A stretch of DNA of 64,000 nt, taken from assembly GCF_014652915.1 (NCBI RefSeq), contig NZ_BMZS01000015.1:62001-126000 (forward strand). The letters run 5' to 3'. Each line of letters opens with the position of its first letter. Position 1 is the first letter of the stretch. This DNA is from Thalassobaculum fulvum (GTDB lineage Bacteria; Pseudomonadota; Alphaproteobacteria; Thalassobaculales; Thalassobaculaceae). Position numbers and translations under genes: made by a program. Under the pieces are notes generated by a model. The model searched no databases, was not told where the DNA came from, and saw nothing but the letters and a program-made list of their open reading frames with translations. Positions 46,767-56,084 of the stretch are shown piece by piece.

Positions 46767-47801
46767 TCAGCCCAGTGCCGGCGCCGACTTCTCCAGGGCC
46801 CGGATCTTCTCGAGGCCGGGGATCATCTCCGCCAGCAGGAAGTCGACCCGCTTGTTCGGGCTGCCGGTGGCATTCGGGAAATCCTGGTGCCAGCGCTCCA
46901 GCTTGACCGACAGCCCGCACAGGATACCGCCGACGGTGTGGTGGTGGCTCTGGATAAGCTGGCGCAGCACGCCGTAGCGCTCGCGCGACAGGTCCTTCCA
47001 GAACTCCTTGCTGGTCTCGTCGAACGCCTGGAAGCGGCTCAGCACGAAGCGGATCGCCGCGTCGACGTTGGCGGTCACGACCTCGCAGGCCCGCATGGCG
47101 TCGCGGTTGTGCTTTAGGTGAGAGTCGACGACGCCCTCCTGCATCCAGGTCTTCATGACCTCGAAGTCGGGCCGGATCTGGTCGAGATGGCGCTTGAAGT
47201 AGCTGAGCGACAGGAAGATGTCGCCGTAATCCTCCAGGAAGCCCGGGATCTGGTCGATCTCCAGGCCGAGCGCGTCGGAGATCGCGCGGATCCGCCGCAA
47301 CGCCTCGTCGCGGTCGACCTCGCGGAACATGTCGATGATCTGGGCGGCGGAGGAGATGTCCCGGGTGTCGTCGCCGAACACCCGCTGCACCAGCGGCCGG
47401 GTGAACACCCGCATGTAGCCGGTCAGCTTCTCCTGCATCCGCGGCGACAGCTGCAGATGCTCGGCCTCGTTGACCTTGAGGTTGTGGGACCGCAGCGTGA
47501 GACGCAGGGAATAGACGTCGAAGCTCGGGGCCTCGGCCAGCGCCTCGATGATCACCCGGTCCTCGGCGAAGGTCGGTGCCGAGGCGTCGAAGAAGTCCGG
47601 GAGGCTGCCGATGTCGATCTGGCCGGAGCCGGCGCGGGCGTCGCGGAACAGCTCCATCACCGTCTCGAAACGGGCGTTCTTGATCAGGCGGGGCCGCCGC
47701 ATCCCCGGGGTCTTCAGGGGAACAATCGCCAGGGGAAGGATGTGCAGTGCATCCTTCTCTTCGTCCGAGTAGACTTCGGACTCCATCGCTTCCGCCGACA
47801 T
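46767..47801 (-). CDS. Conserved-looking helical protein of unknown function
   Basis: A 344-residue soluble protein with no signal or membrane helix. Its sequence is balanced and charged, unlike a spurious frame, and GGGGAGG precedes ATG 47801. Notable segments are LPLAIVPLKTPGMRRPRLIKN near the N-terminus, GRLPDFF-like GSLPDFFD, and SHHHTVGGILCGLSVKLERWH near the C-terminus. I recognise no domain. It lies divergent to a PilZ-domain gene and convergent with the TetR gene, neither of which fixes a role. Confidence 0.72.
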   Translation of the reverse strand: MSAEAMESEVYSDEEKDALHILPLAIVPLKTPGMRRPRLIKNARFETVMELFRDARAGSGQIDIGSLPDFFDASAPTFAEDRVIIEALAEAPSFDVYSLRLTLRSHNLKVNEAEHLQLSPRMQEKLTGYMRVFTRPLVQRVFGDDTRDISSAAQIIDMFREVDRDEALRRIRAISDALGLEIDQIPGFLEDYGDIFLSLSYFKRHLDQIRPDFEVMKTWMQEGVVDSHLKHNRDAMRACEVVTANVDAAIRFVLSRFQAFDETSKEFWKDLSRERYGVLRQLIQSHHHTVGGILCGLSVKLERWHQDFPNATGSPNKRVDFLLAEMIPGLEKIRALEKSAPALG

Positions 47802-47933
47802 CGCCCCTCCCCTACGACCGCCGACGGAGCGGTATCGGACCCCTCAACATCCCCCTTCAATAACAGACGCCGCCCCGACCGAAAAGCCGGACCGCTCGCG
47901 TCGCAAACCGTAAGGGCCTACAGTGTCAGTCAT

Positions 47934-48302
47934 ATGCCGGACAGGGAGAGCAGGTTGAGCTGGCTCAGGCGGATCTTCTCCGGACCCGACAACGGCGCGG
48001 AACGGCGCCGGTATCCGCGCTATCCGGTCTCGGCGCCGGTGCAGGTGGACGTCGCCGGCCAGACGCTCGAATGCGGCCTGGACAACGTCTCGGCCGGCGG
48101 CGTGCGGCTGTCGCCGGGAATCCCGTCCGCGATTGGGGCGACGGTCACCGTCCGCCATTCCGCCTCGGGTCTGTCGCTGCCCGGCCGCGTCGTCGGGCAG
48201 GACGAGGGCGGCACCCGCGTCCGCTTCGAGTCCGAGGACGCCGGCATCGTGGTGTCGTCCTGGCTCCGCCTGGCCCAGGAGACCGGGGGCGGCGGCCGCT
48301 AG
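47934..48302 (+). CDS. PilZ-domain protein
   Basis: A 122-residue protein with a PilZ domain over about residues 20-115. The c-di-GMP-binding RxxxR motif lies in ERRRYPRYPV and the D/NxSxxG motif in LDNVSAGGVRL. It is therefore a likely c-di-GMP receptor acting on motility, surface polysaccharide or another target. The frame is open upstream, but ATG 47934 begins the compact protein. No partner enzyme is nearby. Confidence 0.85.
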   Translation: MPDRESRLSWLRRIFSGPDNGAERRRYPRYPVSAPVQVDVAGQTLECGLDNVSAGGVRLSPGIPSAIGATVTVRHSASGLSLPGRVVGQDEGGTRVRFESEDAGIVVSSWLRLAQETGGGGR

Positions 48303-48331
48303 CGCCGCCCGATGTCAGAGCGACCGGCTGG

Positions 48332-49033
48332 TCACGCCGGCACGTCGACCAGGACGATCTCGGCGTCTTCCACCGCAGCGATCTCGATGGCGTCCTCATC
48401 GGCGACCGCCACGCCGTCCCTGGCGTTCGCCGCCACGCCGTTGACCGTGATCGAGCCGGTGGCGGCCACCAGATAGGCCTTCCGCCCCTTGCCGAGGCGA
48501 TGGCTGACGCGCTGCCCCGCCTTGACGGTCGCCCCGATCACCGCGGCATCCTGGTTGATGCGCAGGGCACCGTCGTCGCCGGCCCGACCGGAGGCCAGCA
48601 CCACGAGCTCGCCGGCGCGGTCGTCCTTCGGGAAGCGCCGGGCCTCCCAGCGCGGCTCGAAGCCGGCGCCGGACGGCAGGATCCAGATCTGGAAGATCTG
48701 CGTGGGCTCGTCCTCGAAATTGTACTCGGCGTGCACGATGCCGGTGCCGGCCGACATCACCTGCACGTCGCCGGCCTCGGTCCGGCCCTCGTTGCCGAGC
48801 CGGTCGCGGTGGGTGATCGCGCCTTTGCGGACATAGGTGACGATCTCCATGTCGCGGTGCGGATGCGGGTCGAAGCCGGTGCCGGGCTGGATGGTGTCGT
48901 CGTTCCACACCCGCAGCGCCCCGAACCCCATGCGCGCCGGGTCCATGTAGTGGCCGAAGCTGAAGTGGTGGCGGGCGGCCAGCCAGTCGATGTCGAACCG
49001 GCCCAGGCCGTCGAACGGACGGACGTCGATCAT
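48332..49033 (-). CDS. Pirin-family protein (YhhW-like)
   Basis: A 233-residue bicupin. The metal site lies in FDPHPHRDMEIVTYV with further ligands in GIVHAEYNFE of the N-terminal cupin. YhhW-type pirins have quercetinase activity in vitro; the physiological role is unclear. GGAGAA precedes ATG 49033. It follows the wrbA gene on the same strand after about 35 bases, so the two are probably an operon with redox or stress function. Confidence 0.9.
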   Translation of the reverse strand: MIDVRPFDGLGRFDIDWLAARHHFSFGHYMDPARMGFGALRVWNDDTIQPGTGFDPHPHRDMEIVTYVRKGAITHRDRLGNEGRTEAGDVQVMSAGTGIVHAEYNFEDEPTQIFQIWILPSGAGFEPRWEARRFPKDDRAGELVVLASGRAGDDGALRINQDAAVIGATVKAGQRVSHRLGKGRKAYLVAATGSITVNGVAANARDGVAVADEDAIEIAAVEDAEIVLVDVPA

Positions 49034-49066
49034 GGTGGTTCTCCTTAAGTGGCCGGCCGCCGCGCT

Positions 49067-49666
49067 TCAGGCGGCCAGCTTGCCGGCGATGCGCGCCACG
49101 TGGGCGCCCTGGAACTCGGCGAGCGCGAGCTCCTTCTCGGAAGGCTGCCGGCTGCCGTCGCCGCCGGCAATGGTGCCGGCGCCGTAGGGCGAGCCGCCCT
49201 TGACCTCGCTGATGTCGGCCAGTTGCGGGGCGGCGTAGGGCAGGCCGACGATCACCATGCCGTGGTGCATCAGGGTGTTGTGGAACGAGGTGATCGTGGT
49301 CTCGTTGCCGCCGCCGGTGCCGGTCGAGGTGAACACGCTGCCGACCTTGCCGACCAGCGCGCCCCGGGCCCACAGCGAGCCGGTCTGGTCGAGGAAGTTG
49401 CGCATCTGGGCAGCCATGTTGCCGAACCGGGTCGGGGTTCCGAAGATCACCGCGTCGTAGTCGGCCAGCTCGGTCGGCTCGGCGACCGGCGCCGCCTGGT
49501 CGAGCTTGGCGTTGGCCTTCCGGGCAACCTCCTCCGGCATCAGTTCCGGCACCCGCTTCACGGTCACCTCGGTTCCGGGAACGCTGCCGGCGCCCTTGGC
49601 GACGGCCTGGGCCATGGTCTCTACATGGCCCCAGGTCGAATAGTACAGCACAAGAATCCTGCTCAT
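49067..49666 (-). CDS. wrbA: NAD(P)H:quinone oxidoreductase
   Basis: A 199-residue flavodoxin-like enzyme reducing quinones by two electrons. FMN-binding loops are [12 protein letters not shown] at the N-terminus, [20 protein letters not shown] and [11 protein letters not shown]. The C-terminal [15 protein letters not shown] is characteristic of WrbA. GAGG lies before ATG 49666. It is divergent to a LysR gene that may regulate it and the downstream pirin gene. Confidence 0.95.
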   Translation of the reverse strand: MSRILVLYYSTWGHVETMAQAVAKGAGSVPGTEVTVKRVPELMPEEVARKANAKLDQAAPVAEPTELADYDAVIFGTPTRFGNMAAQMRNFLDQTGSLWARGALVGKVGSVFTSTGTGGGNETTITSFHNTLMHHGMVIVGLPYAAPQLADISEVKGGSPYGAGTIAGGDGSRQPSEKELALAEFQGAHVARIAGKLAA

Positions 49667-49793
49667 GGTCGCCTCGATCGGTGTCGGTGGGAGCGGCCGT
49701 GCCCGGGGTGTCCCCGGGGTGTCTGCGACGCCGCTGCGATGACTTCACTGAGGCTCATCTAATCGTTGCCCCGGAGTGCCGGAAGGTCGATCA

Positions 49794-49820
49794 TTTCCAC
49801 AGATCGTTTCTCTGAGGAAA
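49794..49820 (+). promoter_or_regulatory. Inverted repeat overlapping the ribosome site of the LysR gene
   Basis: TTTCCACAG and CTGAGGAAA pair at eight of nine positions around a nine-base loop. The right arm contains the GAGGAAA ribosome-binding sequence of the LysR gene, which starts 5 bases later. It could be an operator or a hairpin that limits translation. Confidence 0.4.
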
Positions 49821-49825
49821 CAGTC

Positions 49826-50752
49826 ATGCTCGACAACCTGAGTGCCATGGCCAGCTTCGCCCGGGTCGTGGACGAGGGCAGCTTCTCGCGCGCCGCGATC
49901 CGGCTCGGGCTGTCCAAGTCCGCGGTCTCCAAGCAGGTGGCCCGGCTGGAAGACCGGCTCGGCACCCGGCTCCTGAACCGCAGCACCCGCCGCTTGTCGC
50001 TGACCGAGGCCGGCCTCCGCCTGTACGAACGCTGCCAGCGGATCATCGCGGAGGCCGAGGCGGCGGAGGCCGAGGCCGGGTCGCTGCAGTCCGACCCGTC
50101 GGGGTTGCTGCGGGTCACCACCGGCGTGTCGTTCGGCCAGCTGCATCTGGCGCGCCACCTGCCCGCCCTGCTGGACCGGCATCCCGGGTTGGCGATCGAC
50201 CTGGTCCTGAACGACCGGGTCGTCGACATGGTGGAGGAGGGCTACGACGTGGCGCTGCGGATCGGGCGGCTCGCCGACTCCTCGCTGATCGCGCGTCGCC
50301 TGGCGCCAGTGCGGCGGATCCTGGCGGCGGCCCCTGCCTATCTGGAGCGCCACGGGGCACCTTCCTGCCCCCGCGACCTGCAGCACCATGCCTGCCTCGG
50401 CTACAGCCTGAGCCTGAGCGGCACGGTTTGGGCGCTGCACGGCCCGGACGGCGTGCACAACCACCGGTTCCAGCCGCGGGTCGTCGCCAACAACGGCGAC
50501 TCGCTGTCGGCGATGGCGGCCGGCGGCCTCGGCATCGTCCACATGCCGACCTTCATCCTGGCCCGCTACATGCGGCGGGGCGAGTTGGTGCGGGTGCTGC
50601 CGGGATACGAGCTGCAGCCGGCGGCGCTGTACGCGGTCTACCCGCCGGGCCGGCCTTTGGCGGCCAAGGTGCGGGCGTTCATCGACTTCGCGGTCGAGAC
50701 GTTCACGGACCAGCCCTACTGGGACCGGCCCTACTGGGACGAGCCGGTCTGA
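49826..50752 (+). CDS. LysR-family transcriptional regulator
   Basis: A 308-residue regulator of the CrgA/DsdC-like large group. The helix-turn-helix is in MASFARVVDEGSFSRAA and LSKSAVSKQVARLEDRLGTRLL, followed by an effector domain. The C-terminus ends with a small internal repeat, PYWDRPYWDEP. It is divergent to wrbA and pirin, its likely targets, and overlaps the convergent small gene by 22 bases at the 3' ends. Confidence 0.92.
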   Translation: MLDNLSAMASFARVVDEGSFSRAAIRLGLSKSAVSKQVARLEDRLGTRLLNRSTRRLSLTEAGLRLYERCQRIIAEAEAAEAEAGSLQSDPSGLLRVTTGVSFGQLHLARHLPALLDRHPGLAIDLVLNDRVVDMVEEGYDVALRIGRLADSSLIARRLAPVRRILAAAPAYLERHGAPSCPRDLQHHACLGYSLSLSGTVWALHGPDGVHNHRFQPRVVANNGDSLSAMAAGGLGIVHMPTFILARYMRRGELVRVLPGYELQPAALYAVYPPGRPLAAKVRAFIDFAVETFTDQPYWDRPYWDEPV

Positions 50753-51093
50753 TCCTCGCCGGTGGCGTCCCGGGCCGATCGTCGAAGGGCGTCGGCGGCG
50801 CGCGCACCGCTGTCGAAGCCCGTGGCGGCCCACCCCGTCCCGGTCCAGCGCTCCAGCACCACCGGCCTGGCGATCGTCCGGACCTGGCGTATCGCCCCCC
50901 GCAACGCGCCGGGGGCGACCGACTGCGGCGCATAGCGCAGGCGCACACCAGCGTCGTCCCACGTCAGCGCCACGGCCCCGCGCTCGAACAGCGCAATCCT
51001 GTCGGCCCCGGACGGGTTCGCGCTTCCGAGGAGATTGCCGAGGGACAGCAGGCGGCCGTCGCCGTCGATCCAGGCCTGGTGGTCGTCCGCCAT
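50731..51093 (-). CDS. Small protein of unknown function
   Basis: A 120-residue protein, Ala/Arg/Gly-rich, with a plausible fold in ADRIALFERGAVALTWDDAGVRLRYAP. No domain is recognised. ATG 51091-51093 is the likely start; the frame remains open far upstream against the DUF4159 operon, but that is a shadow. Its 3' end overlaps the LysR gene, so it might be a minor or species-specific gene. Confidence 0.5.
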   Translation of the reverse strand: MADDHQAWIDGDGRLLSLGNLLGSANPSGADRIALFERGAVALTWDDAGVRLRYAPQSVAPGALRGAIRQVRTIARPVVLERWTGTGWAATGFDSGARAADALRRSARDATGEDQTGSSQ

Positions 51094-51230
51094 CGCTCTT
51101 CCGGCTGGGGCGCGTGGTGTCGTCGGTCCCGGGGATCCTAGACACGGGCAATGATCCGGGTCCAGGCATCTATACACGTCTGACGGGAAATTCTCGTTTC
51201 CCGGATCGGCCGGAGGTCGGCCACCCGCTG

Positions 51231-53312
51231 TCAGTCGCCCTCGCGCCGCCAGGCGGTCATCAGGGCGCCGAGCAGCAGCACCAGCGCCAGCGCGGCCGGC
51301 AGGGCCGGCACGGTGAGGACGCCGGTCACCACGTAGTCGCCGTTCGCCCGAAGCCCGAACCAGCCGCGACCGGCGGCGGCCCGGTCGCCCGCGACCCGCC
51401 GCAACGCCGGCACGCCGTCCTCGGCCAGCCACTGCATCCCGCCGCCGGTGGCCTGGGACAGCGGCTGCAGCCTGGCCTCGGTCGCCGCCACGTCGGACAG
51501 CTCGACCGGGTTGAGCGCCCCGACCGCGACCAGGGCGGTGCGGACGCCGTCGGACAGCCGGTACAGCCCAGGCCGGTCGACCTGGACGGTCGCGGTGCCG
51601 TGGCCGGGGGCGATCTCGGCCAGCTCGACGTCGCGGCCGGTGCCGTCCGGGCCGGTGACCCGGACCGGCGCCAGGCTGCCTTCGAGCATGCGGCGGTCGA
51701 TCTCGAGCTGGTCGCCCCGGGCGAAGGCGCGCAGGTCGTTCTCTTCCAGATCGGGTTCGCGCATCAGCCAGTGCGCCGTGCGCCGCAGCAGCTCGGCCTG
51801 CGGGCCGCCGCCCTCGTAGCCGCGGCTCCACAGCCAGAGATGGTCGGACAGCAGGTGCGCCACCCGACCGTCGCCGACCCGGTCCAGCACCAGCAGCGGG
51901 CGGCTGGCATCCCCGGACATCACCACGTTGCCGCGGACGTCGCGTGCCTCGATCTGCCGGAACCAGCGACCCCAGGTTGGCTCGCCGCCGTCCTCGCCGG
52001 CACCGGCCAGCCCGGCGGTCACCGGGTGGCGGCCGCCCAGTTCGGTGATCCGCGGCCGAAAGCCCTGCTCGATGACGCCGCCGGTCGGCTGTGCCGGCAG
52101 CACCTCGCCGATCGGCGTGCGGGCCAGGCTGAGCCGGCTGGCGAAGGTCGGCCCCGAGGCTTCCAGCAGGGCGCCGCCGTTGCGGACGTACTCGGCGATG
52201 TTCTGCATGTACATGCGGGGCAGCACGCCGCGGCGGCGGTAGCGGTCGAAAATGATCAGGTCGAAGTCGGCCAGTTTCAGCTCGAACAGCTCGCGGATCG
52301 GGAAGGCGATCAGCGACAGCTCGCGGATCGGCGTGCCGTCCTGCTTCTCGGGCGGCCGCAGGATGGTGAAGTGCACGAGATCGACCGACGGGTCCGATTT
52401 CAGGATATCCCGCCAGGTCCGCTCGCCGGCATGCGGCTCGCCGGACACCAGCAGCACCCGCAGCCGGTCGCGCACGCCGTTCACGGCGATCACCGCCCGG
52501 TTGTTGTCGAGCGCCAGTTCCCGGCTGCCCGGCTCGGCCGCGAACTCCAGGATGGTCTGGCCGCCGTGCTCGATCGGCACCTCGACCGCGTGCTCCTGGT
52601 TCACCGGCACGCTCAGCGGCACGGCCTCGGCGCCGTCGATCCCCATCAGGACGGCGGCGGCGGAGCCGGGCGCCGCCGCCGGGTCGACGACCTCGAGGGT
52701 GACCGTGACGGTCTTGTCGACCATGCCGAAGCTGGGCGCCCGGACGATCCGGAGCCGCCGGTCCTGCTCGCCCCGGTCGCCGGTCAGCAGCACGTGGAAC
52801 GGCCCCGGCACGCGGTCTGAGGCCAGCGCCGCCTCGACGTCGTGCACCTGGCCGTCGGTGATCGCGATCACCCCGGCCAGGCGGTGCTCCGGCACGTCGA
52901 CCAGCGCCTCGCGCACCGCCGCCAGCAGGCGGGTACCTTCCTCTGCGCCGGCCAGGCCCTGGTTCGACACCACCACGCGCTCGACCTGGAGGCCGGGTAT
53001 GCGCGCCAGCTTCTCGTCGAGCGCCGCGACCGCCGCCTCGGTGCGGGCCGGCCGCTCGCCGATCTCCTGGCTGGCGGTCCGGTCGACCGCGACCACCACC
53101 ACGTCGGCGCGCGGGTCGCGGCGTTCGGCGACGATCGACGGGTTGGCGAGCGCCAGCACCAGCAGGGCGAGCGCCGCCGCCCGCCACCAGCCGCCGCGCG
53201 CCCGCCGGACCAGTACGAGCGCCGCGATCAGCGCCGCCAGCACGCCGAGCGCGACGACCGCCGGCCAGGGCAGCAGCGGCCCGAAGGTGACGGTGACGGC
53301 GTCCGGGATCAT
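51231..53312 (-). CDS. Large membrane-anchored vWA/glutamine-amidotransferase-like protein
   Basis: A 693-residue protein, last of a MoxR-DUF58-DUF4159 operon. Two N-terminal helices (about 16-35 and 43-58) are followed by a vWA-like region VVVVAVDRTASQEIG, in which the MIDAS serines read TAS, then a class I glutamine-amidotransferase-like fold (LRVLLVSGEPHAGE, and later IFDRYRRRGVL with NGGALLEASGP). The final helix is near the C-terminus (VPALPAALALVLLLGALM). No catalytic Cys triad is evident. The large central and C-terminal part is probably periplasmic. The start overlaps the DUF4159 stop as ATGA. Confidence 0.8.
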   Translation of the reverse strand: MIPDAVTVTFGPLLPWPAVVALGVLAALIAALVLVRRARGGWWRAAALALLVLALANPSIVAERRDPRADVVVVAVDRTASQEIGERPARTEAAVAALDEKLARIPGLQVERVVVSNQGLAGAEEGTRLLAAVREALVDVPEHRLAGVIAITDGQVHDVEAALASDRVPGPFHVLLTGDRGEQDRRLRIVRAPSFGMVDKTVTVTLEVVDPAAAPGSAAAVLMGIDGAEAVPLSVPVNQEHAVEVPIEHGGQTILEFAAEPGSRELALDNNRAVIAVNGVRDRLRVLLVSGEPHAGERTWRDILKSDPSVDLVHFTILRPPEKQDGTPIRELSLIAFPIRELFELKLADFDLIIFDRYRRRGVLPRMYMQNIAEYVRNGGALLEASGPTFASRLSLARTPIGEVLPAQPTGGVIEQGFRPRITELGGRHPVTAGLAGAGEDGGEPTWGRWFRQIEARDVRGNVVMSGDASRPLLVLDRVGDGRVAHLLSDHLWLWSRGYEGGGPQAELLRRTAHWLMREPDLEENDLRAFARGDQLEIDRRMLEGSLAPVRVTGPDGTGRDVELAEIAPGHGTATVQVDRPGLYRLSDGVRTALVAVGALNPVELSDVAATEARLQPLSQATGGGMQWLAEDGVPALRRVAGDRAAAGRGWFGLRANGDYVVTGVLTVPALPAALALVLLLGALMTAWRREGD

Positions 53313-56074
53313 TGCCCGAGCCTTTCGAGGATCGAGGGGACGTGAACCTGGTCGGCCTTGTAGTTGCCGGTCAGCGCGTACATCACGAGATTGATCCCGA
53401 AGCGGAACGCCATCTCGCGCTGGATCTCGCCGCCCGGGACCACCGGGAAGCGGAAGCGCCCGACGCCGTCGCGGGCCCAGGCGCCGGCCCAGTCGTGGCT
53501 GCCGATCAGCACCGGGCTGACCTCGGTGCCCGGGTTGCCGGCGCCGTCCTCGAGCCAGACCGTTCCGCCGGCGTAGCGCCCCGGGAACTCCTGCAGCAGG
53601 TAGAAGGTCCGGGTCAGCACGTGGTCGGGCGCAACCGGGGCGAGCGGCGGGATCTCGAGGTCGCGGCTGATCTCGATCAGGCGCTGAAGGCCGGGACCGC
53701 CGCGCGCGCCCGGCGTCACGATCTGGTAGCGGTCGCGGGTGTCGAACAGGATCACGCCGCCGTTGCGCATGTACGCGTTCACCCGGGCCGCCGCCTTCTC
53801 CGACAGCCGGCCCTGGGTGTCGGTGATCGGCCAGTACAGCAATGGAAAGAACGCCAGCTCGTCGCGCTCCAGGTCGAGGCCGTAGGGGCTCGCCGGCTCG
53901 ACCGCGGTCCGTCTGGTCAGGGTCTCGCTCAGGCTGGCCAACCCGTCGCGGCTGATGCCGTCGACCCAGCTGTCGCCGGTCATCACGTAAGCCAGGCGGG
54001 TCTCGGTCGACGCCTCGAGGGCGAACCGCTCCGGATCGGTCGGCGTCGCGTCCAGTTCCTGCGCCTGGGCGCCACCGGGGCCGCTCGCCACCGCCGCCGC
54101 CAGCAGCAGCGCGCCGGCCGCGGTGCGGGCCAGCGGCAGCAGCCCGCGCATCAGCAGGGCGACCAGGGTATCGAGCAGGGCCAGCAGCAGCGCGACGGCG
54201 AGCAGCCAGCCCTGCAGCTCACGGTCGCCGCCGACGTCCAGCGCCTGCACCTCGGCGCCGGCCGGCGGCGCCGCGCGAACGCCGAGGCCGGTCAGCGTCG
54301 GGCCCAGGTTCAGCGCCTCCCGCGCCGAATCGTTGCCGTAGAAGCCGGGCGGATGCCGCGGGCCGACCGCGAGCGGTCCGGTCCGCGCCGCCGCCGGCGG
54401 CAGGGCGTCGGCGCCGGCCGGTACCGGGCCGAGGCGCCCGAACCCGTCGAGGCTGGAGAGCGCCGGCATGGCGCGCTCCGAGGCGCCGCCGACGCCCTGG
54501 CTGAGCGCCACCAGCCGGCGCAGCATCTCGACGAACAGGCCGCTCAGCGGCAGGTTGCTCCAGTCGGCGTTGGCAGTGGTGTGCACCAGCACCAGCCAGC
54601 CGCCGCCGCGCCGGTCGGCGGTGACGATCGGGGTGCCGTCGGCCAGCCGCGCCCAGGTCTTCTCGCCGAGGTCGATGGCCGGTTCGGCCAGCACCTGCCG
54701 CGACACGGTGACGTCCGTCGGCACGCCCACCCCGCGAAACGGGCTGTCCTCCGCGAACGGGGCGAGAGTGGCGGGACGCGACCAGGACAGCGCGCCGCCC
54801 AGGGTCCGGTCGCCGCGCCGCAGCCGTACCGGAACCAGGTCGTCGGGGCCGAGACCGCCTTTCTCGACGCCGGCGGCGGCGAGCCGCGGCCCGGCGAACC
54901 GCACGGCGACACCACCGTCCCGGATCCAGGCGTCGATGCGCTCGCGCTGGCCGAACGGCAGGGTCCCGACGTCGGCCATCACCAGCACCGCCAGCTCACG
55001 GTCGAGCAGGCTGGCGAGGTCGCCGCGCCGGATCTCGGTGAATGGCTCCAGCGCCCGGTCCAGGTAGTACAGCTCGTCCAGCAGCGGCTGGGCGCCCTCG
55101 AACTCGCGAGCCGACAGCAGGCCGACCGGCCGGCGCCGGAACCGCTCGTCGACCAGGAAGGTGGCAGCGGCGGTCGACTCGCCCTCGACCTCCAGGCGGG
55201 CCACCTCGTTGCGCAGCTCGGTCGGCAGGGCGACCGAAAGCGTAGTCTGCTCGGCGCCGGCGGCGAACGTCCCGGCCACCCGCGCCAGCACCCGGTCGTC
55301 CTCGGTCACCGCCCGCACCGCGACCGGCGCCTCGATGCCGCCGGGCAGGCGCCGGACCGTCGTGGTCAGCGCGTCCGGTGCCGCTTCCGGGCTGCCGAGC
55401 CAGACCGGCCCGCCCGAGGCCGCGTCGATGACGACGAGCCGTCCCAGCCGCTGCAGCCGGGCGGCCAGTTCGGCGGCTCCGGGGGCGGCCTCGTCGGTGC
55501 GTATCCACACCGCGACCGCGCCGTGCGCCGGGGTCAGCCGGTCGAGCAGATCGCCGGCCGACCGGGCATCGATCGGCCAGGGCCGGGGGGTCAGCGCTCC
55601 GACCGCCGCCTTGACCCGGGCGGCCGGCGCCAGCTCGATCTCGCGCGCCTCGCCGGGGCGCCGGGCCGCGGTCGTCAGCAGCGCCACCGGCCGGTTCTCG
55701 CGCTCGGCCTGGTCGAGGATCCGCAGCGCCCGCTGGCGGCGCGATTCGAAGTCTCGTCCGGCGGCCCAGCCGTCGTCGATCACCAGCACGATCGGGCCGC
55801 CCTCGGGGATGGCGGTTCCCGACGGGAACAGCGGGCGCGACACCGCCAGGATCACCAGGGCGGCGATCACCAGCCGCAGCAGCAGCAGCCACCACGGCGT
55901 GTGGTGCGGGGTGTCCTCGCGCGGACGCAAACCCTGGAGCAGCCGGATGGCGGGGAACGCCACGCGGCGCGGTGCCGGGGGGATGATCCGCAGCAGCCAC
56001 CACAGCACCGGCAGCCCGGCCAGAGCGATCAGCGCCCAGGCTACCGCGAAGGCGAGGGGGCCGAGGGTCAGCAT
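53309..56074 (-). CDS. BatA-N/DUF4159 membrane protein
   Basis: A 921-residue protein. The N-terminus is a BatA-type membrane anchor (helix 1 at about 5-25, then PPAPRRVAFPAIRLLQGL and a second helix WWLLLLRLVIAALVILAV at about 62-79), followed by vWA/GATase-like regions. After a membrane segment pair near residues 620-690, the C-terminal about 210 residues are DUF4159 (FALEASTETRLAYVMTGDSWV, YMRNGGVILFDTRDRYQ). The family is always found with MoxR and DUF58 genes, as here, but its function is not known; an envelope-biogenesis or stress role is inferred. Confidence 0.85.
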   Translation of the reverse strand: MLTLGPLAFAVAWALIALAGLPVLWWLLRIIPPAPRRVAFPAIRLLQGLRPREDTPHHTPWWLLLLRLVIAALVILAVSRPLFPSGTAIPEGGPIVLVIDDGWAAGRDFESRRQRALRILDQAERENRPVALLTTAARRPGEAREIELAPAARVKAAVGALTPRPWPIDARSAGDLLDRLTPAHGAVAVWIRTDEAAPGAAELAARLQRLGRLVVIDAASGGPVWLGSPEAAPDALTTTVRRLPGGIEAPVAVRAVTEDDRVLARVAGTFAAGAEQTTLSVALPTELRNEVARLEVEGESTAAATFLVDERFRRRPVGLLSAREFEGAQPLLDELYYLDRALEPFTEIRRGDLASLLDRELAVLVMADVGTLPFGQRERIDAWIRDGGVAVRFAGPRLAAAGVEKGGLGPDDLVPVRLRRGDRTLGGALSWSRPATLAPFAEDSPFRGVGVPTDVTVSRQVLAEPAIDLGEKTWARLADGTPIVTADRRGGGWLVLVHTTANADWSNLPLSGLFVEMLRRLVALSQGVGGASERAMPALSSLDGFGRLGPVPAGADALPPAAARTGPLAVGPRHPPGFYGNDSAREALNLGPTLTGLGVRAAPPAGAEVQALDVGGDRELQGWLLAVALLLALLDTLVALLMRGLLPLARTAAGALLLAAAVASGPGGAQAQELDATPTDPERFALEASTETRLAYVMTGDSWVDGISRDGLASLSETLTRRTAVEPASPYGLDLERDELAFFPLLYWPITDTQGRLSEKAAARVNAYMRNGGVILFDTRDRYQIVTPGARGGPGLQRLIEISRDLEIPPLAPVAPDHVLTRTFYLLQEFPGRYAGGTVWLEDGAGNPGTEVSPVLIGSHDWAGAWARDGVGRFRFPVVPGGEIQREMAFRFGINLVMYALTGNYKADQVHVPSILERLGQ

Positions 56075-56084
56075 CGCGCGCCGC

